23,397 bases of DNA, taken from positions 1 through 23,397 of the forward strand of contig JAUYGU010000153.1 in NCBI GenBank assembly GCA_030690405.1, read 5' to 3'. A program made the translations under genes and the position numbers. This document shows positions 8,810-15,996 of this stretch, one piece after another. The notes beneath the pieces were generated by a model. The model worked only from the letters and a program-made list of their open reading frames with translations. It had not been told where the DNA came from and made no database searches. Positions within the stretch are counted from its first letter, which is position 1, and each line of letters opens with the position of its first letter. This DNA is from Dehalococcoidia bacterium (GTDB lineage: Bacteria > Chloroflexota > Dehalococcoidia > SM23-28-2 > RBG-16-64-32).

Positions 8810-8885
8810 CCCTCTCCCCGAGCCCTCACCCCGACCTGCCGGTCACCCCTCTCCCGCGCGCGGGAGAGGGGCCGGGGGAGAGGGC
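8810..8885. repeat. REP-like palindromic element downstream of sodN
   Basis: A perfect 26-bp palindrome spans 8846-8871 (13-bp arms beginning CCCCTCTCCCGCG). It is nested in an outer pair, CCCTCTCCCC at 8810-8819 and GGGGGAGAGGGC at 8874-8885. It resembles the CCCTCACCCC / GGGAGAGGG palindromic elements common between genes in many bacterial genomes. It may also stop transcription or stabilise sodN mRNA. Confidence 0.6.
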
Positions 8886-8904
8886 GGCCCCTCGCCTGGA
8901 ACGC

Positions 8905-8933
8905 TTGTGCTGTTGCCCTAGCCGATGTAGACT
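8905..8933 (+). promoter_or_regulatory. Promoter of the 8940 gene
   Basis: TTGTGC (8905-8910), a 17-bp spacer, TAGACT (8928-8933). The expected start at about 8940 falls on the G of the GTG start codon, predicting a leaderless mRNA. The -35 box is weak. Confidence 0.35.
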
Positions 8934-8939
8934 TGCCGC

Positions 8940-9767
8940 GTGAAGATACCACGCCCCTGGCTCACAGCCGCTGCCATATCTAGCGTGATCACACTGGTTG
9001 CCAAGGAGTTAGCGCTTGAACTCGTCTTTGGATCGGCTGCTGACTGGCTAAAGTCCAACCTTTGGATTCTGGGCGACTTCCTAGCGTGGCGCTGGTCTGG
9101 TTTGGTTCTGGGACTCATCCTATTCGTAACCGTATGGTGTCTGGGACTCGCGGTTGAACAACGCCGAAGCACACCCACGGGTGGCGCGCCTGCGGCAGCC
9201 GGCGGCCCAACTGCTCAGCCCGAGACGCCTCAGGGCGCAGCGAGCGGAGCGGCTGAGGGAGCAACCCGAGAAATTCGCACCAAGGAATATGTGGAAGTCA
9301 CGCCCGAAGATGGCCGGATGATCAGCAACGGAGTCCTGTGGGAATGGGACACGTACTTTGATCGAGGCAAGGGCGGGATGGACGGACCCTTGTGTCCTTA
9401 CGATGCAGTCCGCCTCAAGTACCAGCGCGCGACGCAACCCTCACCTGTAGTAGCCCCTTCTTCTCTTTCGGGCCTGCTGGGCGAAAAGAGGGAGCCAACA
9501 CCCCTTGCCAAGCCCGCACCACCAGTCACCCCCCTACACACGCCTTTCTCGCTCCCGGCTAGTGAACTTAGGCCCCCAATGGATCAAGATAGGGTCGGTG
9601 GTGCCGGTGGAGGCGAATTGTACTGCATCAAGTGCCGTAGCAGTTATGTCTTCACTGGAAGCGGATTCGCGGATCTTGCCATGGGTAAGGCGATAGGAGC
9701 GGCACGCAGCGACGCAGGTCTTCTGTTTGAAGCCAAAGCCAGGAATCAGAGAGCCCGGGAGAACTAG
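8940..9767 (+). CDS. Membrane-anchored protein of unknown function with possible C-terminal zinc site
   Basis: 275 residues; I do not recognise the family. There are two hydrophobic segments, about residues 8-30 and 50-68, separated by a charged or aromatic loop (SAADWLKSNLW), then a Pro/Gly/Ala-rich linker (about 80-105) and a soluble domain. The soluble part contains GPLCPYDAVRLKYQ and, further on, ELYCIKCRSSYVFTG. These three cysteines plus the aspartate or a histidine could form a zinc-ribbon-like site. Base composition is clearly less GC-rich than the neighbours and codon choice is more relaxed, suggesting recent transfer. GTG start chosen because a predicted promoter ends seven bases before it; no Shine-Dalgarno is visible. 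It separates sodN from the nuoI-like gene and shares no obvious function with either. Confidence 0.65.
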   Translation: MKIPRPWLTAAAISSVITLVAKELALELVFGSAADWLKSNLWILGDFLAWRWSGLVLGLILFVTVWCLGLAVEQRRSTPTGGAPAAAGGPTAQPETPQGAASGAAEGATREIRTKEYVEVTPEDGRMISNGVLWEWDTYFDRGKGGMDGPLCPYDAVRLKYQRATQPSPVVAPSSLSGLLGEKREPTPLAKPAPPVTPLHTPFSLPASELRPPMDQDRVGGAGGGELYCIKCRSSYVFTGSGFADLAMGKAIGAARSDAGLLFEAKARNQRAREN

Positions 9768-9819
9768 GCAGTCAGATCAGTTCCCGCCCCCCCCTTCCCG
9801 TGAAGCCCTTCACAACCCC

Positions 9820-9849
9820 TTGCGATTAAACAAGCCCCCGCTGTAACAT
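9820..9849 (+). promoter_or_regulatory. Possible promoter of the nuoI-nuoG-like operon
   Basis: TTGCGA (9820-9825), an 18-bp spacer, TAACAT (9844-9849). If used, the leader of about 90 nt would contain both palindromes at 9861-9927. Confidence 0.28.
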
Positions 9850-9860
9850 TTGCCCTGCGG

Positions 9861-9894
9861 GTAGCAGCGAGCAGGTCTGAAGACCTGCAGCTAC
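9861..9894. repeat. Stem-loop repeat in the nuoI-like leader (first)
   Basis: Inner arms GCAGGTCT (9871-9878) and AGACCTGC (9881-9888) around GA, with outer arms GTAGC (9861-9865) and GCTAC (9890-9894). It looks like an intergenic palindromic repeat; it could also form a hairpin in the mRNA leader. Confidence 0.6.
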
Positions 9895-9905
9895 GACGGA
9901 GCATT

Positions 9906-9927
9906 GGGCAGGGACAGGGCCCTGCCC
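9906..9927. repeat. Stem-loop repeat in the nuoI-like leader (second)
   Basis: GGGCAGGG (9906-9913), ACAGGG, CCCTGCCC (9920-9927), followed by CTACG. GGGCAGGG / CCCTGCCCCTACG palindromes of this type are often dispersed in high-GC genomes. It sits 18 bp before the TTG start of the next gene, and the ribosome site AAGGGG lies just downstream. Confidence 0.6.
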
Positions 9928-9945
9928 CTACGATAAGGGGCGCGC

Positions 9946-10446
9946 TTGTTCGGGACCGGTATCGCCAAGGGGATGATGGTGACCCTGCGCACCCTCTTCC
10001 GCACGCCCTTCACCACCCAGTACCCGGAAGAGATTCGCCCCATCCCCGTCAACGCCCGCACCAACCTCCTCTGGTTCGAGGAGCGCTGCACCGGCTGCTC
10101 CACCTGCGCCCAGGCCTGCCCCGACGGCTGCATCCTCGTCCAGACCTCGGAGCGCGAGGACGGCAGCCTCAACGTAGATCGCTACGAGATCGACTTCCGC
10201 CTCTGCATGTACTGCGGCCTCTGCGTGGAGGCCTGCCCCTACGAAGCGATCCAGGCCGGCGGGCCCCTCGACGACGCCACCTACGACTTCGACAGCCTCT
10301 ACCGCGATAAGCACCGCCTCACGGAGATGGCGCAGGAGCACCTCCACGGCCACGACTGGATGTACCCCAACGGCAAGAAGGCCCCGCGCGCGGACGAGAA
10401 GGCGCTGCACGTCGGCCTGCCGGTGGAGCGCGACCGCACCAGGTAA
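9946..10446 (+). CDS. nuoI: NuoI-like 2x[4Fe-4S] ferredoxin subunit
   Basis: 166 residues, close to NuoI length. Two complete [4Fe-4S] motifs are present: C48-C51-C54-C58-P and C87-C90-C93-C97-P. The N-terminal stretch (GIAKGMMVTLRTLFRTPFTTQYPEE) is the amphipathic region by which NuoI docks on the membrane arm of complex I, so this is more than a generic ferredoxin. The C-terminal tail of about 60 residues is charged and histidine-rich. TTG start at 9946, with AAGGGG five bases upstream, was preferred to the ATG pair at 9973/9976 because it keeps the conserved N-terminus. Two bases separate its stop from the nuoG-like GTG, so the two are co-translated and likely act together. Confidence 0.88.
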   Translation: MFGTGIAKGMMVTLRTLFRTPFTTQYPEEIRPIPVNARTNLLWFEERCTGCSTCAQACPDGCILVQTSEREDGSLNVDRYEIDFRLCMYCGLCVEACPYEAIQAGGPLDDATYDFDSLYRDKHRLTEMAQEHLHGHDWMYPNGKKAPRADEKALHVGLPVERDRTR

Positions 10447-10448
10447 CC

Positions 10449-13064
10449 GTGGCCACCATCACCCTCAACGGCCGCGAGATCGAGGCGCCCGAAGGCGCCC
10501 CCCTCGTCGAGGTGATCAAGAACGCCGGCGTCTACATCTCCAACCTCTGCTACATCGACGACCTGCCGCCCTACGCCGGCTGCCGCACCTGCCTCGTCGA
10601 GATAGAGGGCGCGCCGACGCTGCAGCTCTCCTGCACCGCGAAGGTCGCCGACGGCATGGCCGTCCGCACCGACACCGCGCAGGCCGCCGCCGCCCGCCAG
10701 GCCGTCCTCTCCCTCATCCTCTCGTACCACTCCGACCGCTGCCTCACCTGCCACCGCGTCGTCAAGTGCAAGCCCGGCGACACCTGCCTGCGCGATAGCG
10801 TCGTCACCCACCGCTGCGTCACCTGCTCCAAGAACTACCGCTGCGAGCTCCAGACCACCTGCGAGATGGTGCAGATGGCCGGCTACGAACCCTGGGAGGG
10901 CGAGGAGCGCACCTTCTACGAGCTGGAGCAGCCGGAGGCCGACCACGCCAACCCCTTCCTGGAGTACGACCCGCAGATGTGCATCATCTGTACCCGCTGC
11001 GACCGCGCCTGCGACCAGCTCCGCCACACCGGCGCCATCACCCTGGCCGGTCGCGGCTTCTCCACCCGCATCGAGTTCGGCGCCGGCGGCGCGGTGGACG
11101 AGTCGAACTGCGACTTCTGCGGCGCCTGCATCGACCTCTGCCCCACGGCCACGCTCATGGAGCGCCCCAACAAGTGGGCCGCCACCGAGACGGAGCGCTG
11201 GGTGCCCACCACCTGCACCTCCTGCAGCGTCGGCTGCAGCATCAGCCTGGGCGTCCGCAAGGGCCGCGGCGTCATCGTACGGCCCGATACCACCGCCAAT
11301 CCGGTCAGCCACAAGCAGCTCTGCGTGCGCGGCCGCTTCCACTACGACGCCGTCAAGCCGGCGGAGCGGCTGTCGCAGCCGCTGGTGCGACGGAACGGCG
11401 GGCAGGACTCAGCCTCCTGGGACGAGGCGCTGGAGCTCACGGCGGCGCGCCTGGCGGAGATCCGCGAGAAGCACGGCCCAGCGGCGATCGGCTTCCTCGG
11501 CTCGCCGCTCGCCACCAACGAGGAGAACTACCTGCTCCAGAAGATCGCCCGCGCCGTCGTCGGCACCAGCAACGTCGATTCCAGCGCCGGGCCGGTCGCC
11601 CGCGCCGCCTGCGACTCCCTCCGGCGGGCGTTCGGCAGCGAAGTGCTGCCCGCGGACATGACGCAGCTCGCGCAATCGAAGACGCTGCTGGTGATCGCGG
11701 AGGACCTGGAGTCCAGCCACAACGTCGCCGCCCTGCGCTGCAAGGACGCCGTCGTCAACAACGGCGCCCGGCTGGTCGTGGTCGCCGCCCGCCGCGGCGA
11801 GCTGTGCGACTTCGCCGACGCCTGGCTCCAGCCGCGCCCCGGCGAGGAAGCGATGGTCGTCGTCGCCCTGGCGGACGCCCTGCGGGGCGAGGCCGCCGCC
11901 GGGGTCGCGGAAGCGACCGCGCTGCTCGCCGCCGCCAGGGACGACGAGGCGTGGCGACCCCTCTCCGTCGTCTACGCCCTGCCACACCTGGGCGCGGAGC
12001 AGGCGGGGGCGATAACCGCCGCCGCCGCGAACGTGGCGATCGCCATCGCGGGGGAAGAGGCTGCGGAGTCGCTCTTCGTGCTGCCGCAGGAGGCGAACGT
12101 CTGGGGGATGCGGGACGTGGGCGCCACGGGCGAGTACCTTCCCGGATACCGGCCCGCCGCCGGCGAAGCGGCCCGGAAGGCCGTCGAGCAGTTCTGGGGC
12201 GCGCCGGTGCCCGCCGCCGCCGGCCTCACCTTCGAGCAGATGCTCTCGAACGGGAAGCTGAAGGCGCTGGTGGTGCTCAACGACAACCCGCTGTTCTTCG
12301 CCCCCGCCAAGTCGCGCGTGCGCGAGAGCCTCGCCGGGCTGGAGCTCCTGGCCGTGATCGATAGCCTGTCCACGGACACCGCCAATGCGGCCCACGTAGT
12401 GCTGCCCGACACCGGGCCGTTCGGCAAGGAGGGGACGGTCACCAGCGCCGACCGGCGCGTCCTCCGCCTCCACGCGGCGACCGCGCCCCAGGGCGAGGCG
12501 CAGCCGGCCTGGCGGATCCTGGGCGAGCTCGGATCGCGGCTGGCGCAGCGCCTGAACACGGGCGAGCTGCGGCTGAACTACGCGGGCCCTGCCGAGATCA
12601 TGGACGAGATCGCGCAGCTGGTGCCGCTGTACGCCAACGCCACCTACAAGGAGATGGAGCCCGGCGCCCAACAGCCGCTCGACGGCCTTGGCCCTAGCAA
12701 GGCGGAGCTCCAGCCGATGTCCGCGACCTACGCCCCCGCGGAGGGCTACGTGCTCACCACAGGGCGTGGCCTCTACACGAGCTACGAGGGCGCCGCCGTC
12801 CACTCGCCGGAGGCCGACAGGCTCCACCGCGAGGAGTTCGTCGAGGTGAACCCGGCGGACGCGAAGGAGCTCGGCGTCAGCGACGGCGCCGAGGTGACGC
12901 TGAAGGCGAACGGGAACGAGATTACCCTGCGGGCCCGCGTCACGGCGGCCGTGCCGCCGCGGACGCTCTACGTGCCCCTGTACTTCGATGGCGGCGCCGT
13001 CACCGCCCTGTTCGCGGACGGCCAGGCGGTAGCCCCGATCGAAGTCGTCGCCGGCGGCCGTTAA
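10449..13064 (+). CDS. nuoG: NuoG / formate-dehydrogenase-like Fe-S and molybdopterin-fold subunit
   Basis: 871 residues. In order: an N-terminal [2Fe-2S] domain (C34, C45, C48, C62); a His-Cys3 site H94-C98-C101-C107; an extra cysteine-rich stretch (C113, C123, C126, C132, C138); a two-cluster ferredoxin domain (C178, C181, C184, C188 and C221, C224, C227, C231); a C256-C259-C263-C292 cluster heading the molybdopterin fold; and a C-terminal dinucleotide-binding domain (about 750-865). Where formate dehydrogenases have the active-site Cys or Sec followed by His, this protein reads SSAGPVARAACDS, so the molybdenum site is probably inactive, as in complex I. The likely role is electron transfer from NADH in complex I or a related module. 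GTG start two bases after the nuoI-like stop. The exact complex is uncertain because no nuoE or nuoF is present here. Confidence 0.85.
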   Translation: MATITLNGREIEAPEGAPLVEVIKNAGVYISNLCYIDDLPPYAGCRTCLVEIEGAPTLQLSCTAKVADGMAVRTDTAQAAAARQAVLSLILSYHSDRCLTCHRVVKCKPGDTCLRDSVVTHRCVTCSKNYRCELQTTCEMVQMAGYEPWEGEERTFYELEQPEADHANPFLEYDPQMCIICTRCDRACDQLRHTGAITLAGRGFSTRIEFGAGGAVDESNCDFCGACIDLCPTATLMERPNKWAATETERWVPTTCTSCSVGCSISLGVRKGRGVIVRPDTTANPVSHKQLCVRGRFHYDAVKPAERLSQPLVRRNGGQDSASWDEALELTAARLAEIREKHGPAAIGFLGSPLATNEENYLLQKIARAVVGTSNVDSSAGPVARAACDSLRRAFGSEVLPADMTQLAQSKTLLVIAEDLESSHNVAALRCKDAVVNNGARLVVVAARRGELCDFADAWLQPRPGEEAMVVVALADALRGEAAAGVAEATALLAAARDDEAWRPLSVVYALPHLGAEQAGAITAAAANVAIAIAGEEAAESLFVLPQEANVWGMRDVGATGEYLPGYRPAAGEAARKAVEQFWGAPVPAAAGLTFEQMLSNGKLKALVVLNDNPLFFAPAKSRVRESLAGLELLAVIDSLSTDTANAAHVVLPDTGPFGKEGTVTSADRRVLRLHAATAPQGEAQPAWRILGELGSRLAQRLNTGELRLNYAGPAEIMDEIAQLVPLYANATYKEMEPGAQQPLDGLGPSKAELQPMSATYAPAEGYVLTTGRGLYTSYEGAAVHSPEADRLHREEFVEVNPADAKELGVSDGAEVTLKANGNEITLRARVTAAVPPRTLYVPLYFDGGAVTALFADGQAVAPIEVVAGGR

Positions 13065-13089
13065 GCGGCCCCCGCGGCTGTGCTAAACT
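13061..13089 (+). promoter_or_regulatory. Promoter of the DUF2007 gene
   Basis: Extended -10 TGC-TAAACT (TAAACT 13084-13089) with a weak -35 TTAAGC (13061-13066) 17 bp upstream that overlaps the nuoG-like stop codon. The start near 13096 gives a short leader before the ATG at 13113. Confidence 0.38.
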
Positions 13090-13112
13090 ATCTCCGCTGC
13101 CCTGTTCCTGCC

Positions 13113-13352
13113 ATGGTCGCCAACAAGTCCGACCGCCTGGTGAAGATCGCCGTGGCCCACGACGAAGTCGAGGCCAGCATCTGGAAGGATGCCCTGGAGC
13201 AGGACGGGATCACGCCTTTCGTCAAGAGCCTGGACCCGCTGACCCCGTTCGGCGTAGCGCCGGCCCTCCCCAGCAGCCTCGAGGTCTACGTCCTCGCCCG
13301 CGACGAGAAGCGGGCGCGCTGGGTCCTCGGCGAGCTCGAAGCCTCCAGGTAG
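13113..13352 (+). CDS. DUF2007 domain protein
   Basis: 79 residues. The pattern (LVKIAVAHDEVEASIWKDALEQDGI, then SLEVYVLARDEKRARWVLGE) fits DUF2007, a small ferredoxin-like alpha-beta domain of unknown role sometimes suggested to take part in signalling. I prefer the ATG at 13113. A GTG at 13080 in the same frame lies upstream of the predicted -10 box, so an mRNA from that promoter could not include it. Seven bases separate its stop from the Lon-N gene, so the two are probably one transcript. No specific function can be given. Confidence 0.75.
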   Translation: MVANKSDRLVKIAVAHDEVEASIWKDALEQDGITPFVKSLDPLTPFGVAPALPSSLEVYVLARDEKRARWVLGELEASR

Positions 13353-13359
13353 GCATCCA

Positions 13360-14010
13360 GTGGAGCTGCCGCTGTTTCCCCTGAACTCCGTCCTTTTCCC
13401 GGGCGCGCCGCTGCCGCTTCACATCTTCGAGGAGCGCTACAAGCTCATGATCGGCCGCTGCCTGCAGTCGGGCTCCCCCTTCGGCGTGCTGCTCATCCGC
13501 AGCGGCAACGAGGTGGGTGAGGCCGGTGAGCCGTTCGAGGTGGGCACCACCGCCCGCATCGTCCGCGTCCAGCAGCTGGAGGGGGGACGAATGAACCTGG
13601 TCTGCCTGGGCGAGCAGCGCTTCCGGCTGCTGAAGACTATCCGTGAGACGCCCTACCTGGTGGGCGAGGTAGAGCCCCTCGATTCGACCGACATCGAAGG
13701 CGAAGACGTGGCCGAGCTGGCGGAGACGGTGGCGGCGCTGTTCGCCGAGTACTACCGCATCTACCTGGCAGTCTCCAACCAGTGGGCGCGCCAGATAGGG
13801 ATGCCCGGCGGCGCGGCCGAGCTGGCCGACTTCGTCGGCTCGCGGCTCGCGGTCAGCCTGTGGACCAAGCAGCGGCTGCTGGAGGAGCTTTCCGTGCGGC
13901 GGCGTCTGGACATGGAGTTGGAGACGCTTTCGGACGCCATTCGGGAGATGACGCCGAAGGTGGAGGCGGCGCGGGCGCAGCGCTGGCGGGCGCTGGGCGT
14001 GATGAACTAG
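13360..14010 (+). CDS. Stand-alone Lon N-terminal (LonN) domain protein
   Basis: 216 residues. The beginning, ELPLFPLNSVLFPGAPLPLHIFE, followed by YKLMIGRCL, is the classic LAN/LonN substrate-recognition domain. The AAA+ ATPase and protease domains of Lon are absent, so this is one of the common short proteins (YcaP/YcbX-unrelated, usually annotated as peptidase S16 Lon domain protein) of unclear function. The C-terminal half is helical (about 110-210) and charged. The GTG start has AGG about eight to ten bases upstream. Follows the DUF2007 gene closely; its stop is 3 bp from the stop of the convergent dehydrogenase gene. Confidence 0.88.
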   Translation: MELPLFPLNSVLFPGAPLPLHIFEERYKLMIGRCLQSGSPFGVLLIRSGNEVGEAGEPFEVGTTARIVRVQQLEGGRMNLVCLGEQRFRLLKTIRETPYLVGEVEPLDSTDIEGEDVAELAETVAALFAEYYRIYLAVSNQWARQIGMPGGAAELADFVGSRLAVSLWTKQRLLEELSVRRRLDMELETLSDAIREMTPKVEAARAQRWRALGVMN

Positions 14011-14013
14011 CGC

Positions 14014-15024
14014 CTACGGATGGACCTGCACCTTGATCGAGGCGCTGGACTTGTCGGCGGCGGTGCGGAACGCCTGATCGGCCTCGGCCAGGGGGAAGCG
14101 GTGCGTGATGATCCCCCGCGCCCGCTCCGCGTCGGCCTCGATCATGCGCAGGGCGGCCTCGAAGTCCGTTAGACGCCCGCTACGGCAGTACGTGATCGCG
14201 CCCGCCGTCCGCACCTCGTTCAGCATCATCGTGAGGGCGTTGACCTGCACCGGGCCGGTGAACAGCCCCAGGATGGACACCCGTCCGCCCGGGCGCACCA
14301 GCCCCACGGCCTGGCCCAGCGTTTCGGCGTGGCCGCCCACCGTCTCCACCACCACGTCCGGCTTCTCGTCCGCCAGGGCGGAAGCGCCGTCCGCCGGAAC
14401 GACGCGGGTGGCGCCGGCGGCGATGGCGGCGCGGGCCTGGTGCTCGTAGCGGTAGGTGACGGCGATCTCGGCGGCGCCCAGAGCGCGGGCCGCCAGGGCC
14501 GTCATAACGCCGATCGTGCCGGAGCCCAGGACAACGACCCTGTCCCCGAAAGCGAGGTCGACGAGGTGCAGGCCGTGCACGACGACGGCCAGCGGCTCCA
14601 CCAGCGCCCCCAGTTCGAAGTCCAGGGCGTCCGGCAGGGGGTACAGGGTGTAGGCGGGGACGGCCACGTACTCGGCGAGGCCGCCGGAGGCGAAGGTGCC
14701 CAGGAGCACCCGCCTGGGGCAGAGCTGGTAGTTGCCGGTGCGACAGTAGGAGCAGCGGCGGCAGACGCGGAGCGGCTCCACGACCACGCGCTGGCCGGGC
14801 GGGAACCCCTCGACGCCCTCGCCGACCTCCACCACCTCACCGGCGAACTCGTGCCCCGGCGAGACGGCCGGCGGCATCGGCAGCTGGCCGCGGTAGAAGT
14901 GGAGATCGGAGCCGCAGACGCCGCAGGCGCGCACGCGCACCAGCACCTCGCCCGGTCCGGGCGCGGGCACGGGCGTCTCCCTGACCTCGATCTTCTCCTT
15001 GCCACCGCTGAAGGCGGCCAGCAT
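14014..15024 (-). CDS. Zinc-dependent medium-chain alcohol/polyol dehydrogenase
   Basis: 336 residues, MDR family. Catalytic zinc ligands C37, H58 and E59 (in PGHEFAGEV); structural zinc cysteines C88, C91, C94 and C102; nucleotide-binding GSGTIG at 167-172. The sequence around GVCGSDLHFYRG and LVEPLAVVVH is of the sorbitol/threonine/butanediol dehydrogenase type, so a secondary alcohol or polyol is the likely substrate, with NAD(H). Substrate cannot be assigned further. I chose the ATG at 15024: it begins the normal N-terminus (MLAAFSGG) and has an extended -10 promoter 22 bp upstream. The longer in-frame reading to 15648 would overlap the ATPase gene on the other strand. Apparently single-gene transcription unit. 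Confidence 0.9.
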   Translation of the reverse strand: MLAAFSGGKEKIEVRETPVPAPGPGEVLVRVRACGVCGSDLHFYRGQLPMPPAVSPGHEFAGEVVEVGEGVEGFPPGQRVVVEPLRVCRRCSYCRTGNYQLCPRRVLLGTFASGGLAEYVAVPAYTLYPLPDALDFELGALVEPLAVVVHGLHLVDLAFGDRVVVLGSGTIGVMTALAARALGAAEIAVTYRYEHQARAAIAAGATRVVPADGASALADEKPDVVVETVGGHAETLGQAVGLVRPGGRVSILGLFTGPVQVNALTMMLNEVRTAGAITYCRSGRLTDFEAALRMIEADAERARGIITHRFPLAEADQAFRTAADKSSASIKVQVHP

Positions 15025-15045
15025 CGTACCTGACACAGCGCGCCC

Positions 15046-15054
15046 ATTGTAGCA
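15046..15054 (-). promoter_or_regulatory. Extended -10 promoter element of the dehydrogenase gene
   Basis: TGC-TACAAT on the minus strand (TACAAT 15046-15051). The start near 15039 leaves a leader of about 15 nt with AGGT before the ATG. No good -35 box. Confidence 0.42.
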
Positions 15055-15126
15055 GGGAGCGAGGAGAAACCGGAAACTCGCGGCGGGAAGGCGGAAGGGC
15101 GCATGCCGCCCGCCCCCTCGATGCGC

Positions 15127-15132
15127 TATCAT
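15127..15132 (+). promoter_or_regulatory. -10 element of the orphan ATPase gene
   Basis: TATCAT (five of six to consensus). The predicted start at 15139-15142 coincides with the ATG at 15142, implying a leaderless or nearly leaderless mRNA. No clear -35. Confidence 0.32.
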
Positions 15133-15141
15133 CGAAGTGTC

Positions 15142-15996
15142 ATGCGGGCCGCCAATCAGCCGGTGAGCTGGTGGGGCTGGCACTGGGAGCCGCCGGTGCC
15201 GCTGTCCATCGTCCAGATACTGCAGGCGGGGAACATGCCGCCACGCCTGGCGGCGATGTTCTGGCTGGCGATGGAGCGCGGCGCCTCGCTCATCGTCGCC
15301 GCGGATCCGCCCAGCGCCGGCAAGACGGCCACGCTCACCGCCCTCCTCTCGCTCACTCCCCCGGAGACAGTCGCCTACTTCACCCGCGGCGTCGGCGAGA
15401 CGTTCGCCCTGCCACCGCGCACCGACGCCCACCCGACCTACATCCTCGTTAACGAGATGAGCGACCACCTCCCCGTGTACACGTGGGACAGCTACGCCCG
15501 CCGCGCCTTCGAGCTGCTGGCCGAGGGCTACTCGCTGGCGACGACCGTCCACGCCAACACTGTGGACGAGGTGCTGGCGATCCTGCGCGAAGAGATCGGG
15601 GTGCCTGCGGAGCAGATCGCCGGGCTGACGTTCATCGCGCCGCTGCACCTGAGCGACGGCCCGCAGGGGACCAGCCGCCGCGTGCGCGAGGTTGCGTTCA
15701 TCGAGCCCGGCGCGGACGGCGAGGTGGCTTATCGCAGCATCGTCCGCTGGGACGCCGGCACGGACACGTTCGCGATCCTGGAGTCGGAGGAGGACAGGGA
15801 AACGCTGGCCCGCTGGTGCGGCCTCGCGCCGGAGGCGCTGCTCGATGAGATCGAGCGGCGGGAGGCGTTCTTCCAGCGGCTGCTGGCTAACGACGCGGCG
15901 TCGATACCCGAGGTGAACGCGGCGATCGAGCGGTTCTACGCGGAGGAGATCAGGCCGCGCCCGGACGGGCGCCCGTCTGGCCGCCGGCCAGCGTAG
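15142..15996 (+). CDS. Orphan secretion-ATPase-like (PilT/VirB11/CpaF-type) P-loop protein
   Basis: 284 residues. The Walker A loop is AADPPSAGKTA (about 53-63), with G60-K61-T62 intact but proline where the first glycycine of the motif usually lies. YILVNEM (100-106) takes the place of Walker B, and LATTVHANTVDEVLAIL (132-148) matches the histidine box of type II/IV secretion ATPases. Secretion ATPases normally have a large N-terminal domain and act beside pilus or secretion genes; here both are missing. The role is therefore unknown; a cytoplasmic regulatory or nucleic-acid-linked ATPase is possible. Of three in-frame ATGs (15103, 15121, 15142) I chose the last because the -10 box would cut off the others. 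Its final 47 bp overlap the convergent HAD gene. Confidence 0.72.
   Translation: MRAANQPVSWWGWHWEPPVPLSIVQILQAGNMPPRLAAMFWLAMERGASLIVAADPPSAGKTATLTALLSLTPPETVAYFTRGVGETFALPPRTDAHPTYILVNEMSDHLPVYTWDSYARRAFELLAEGYSLATTVHANTVDEVLAILREEIGVPAEQIAGLTFIAPLHLSDGPQGTSRRVREVAFIEPGADGEVAYRSIVRWDAGTDTFAILESEEDRETLARWCGLAPEALLDEIERREAFFQRLLANDAASIPEVNAAIERFYAEEIRPRPDGRPSGRRPA

Noticed and set aside
10299..12827. Long minus-strand open frames opposite the nuoG-like gene
   Set aside because: They are antisense to a gene with intact domain motifs; no known motif, ribosome site or promoter supports them.
10449..13064. The nuoG-like gene as an active formate dehydrogenase
   Set aside because: The active-site Cys or Sec with following His is not found where expected; the region reads SSAGPVARAACDS. 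An inactive fold as in complex I is more likely.
15025..15648. N-terminal extension of the zinc dehydrogenase to 15648
   Set aside because: It has no family similarity and overlaps the ATPase gene on the other strand. The ATG at 15024 begins the standard MDR fold and has its own -10 box.
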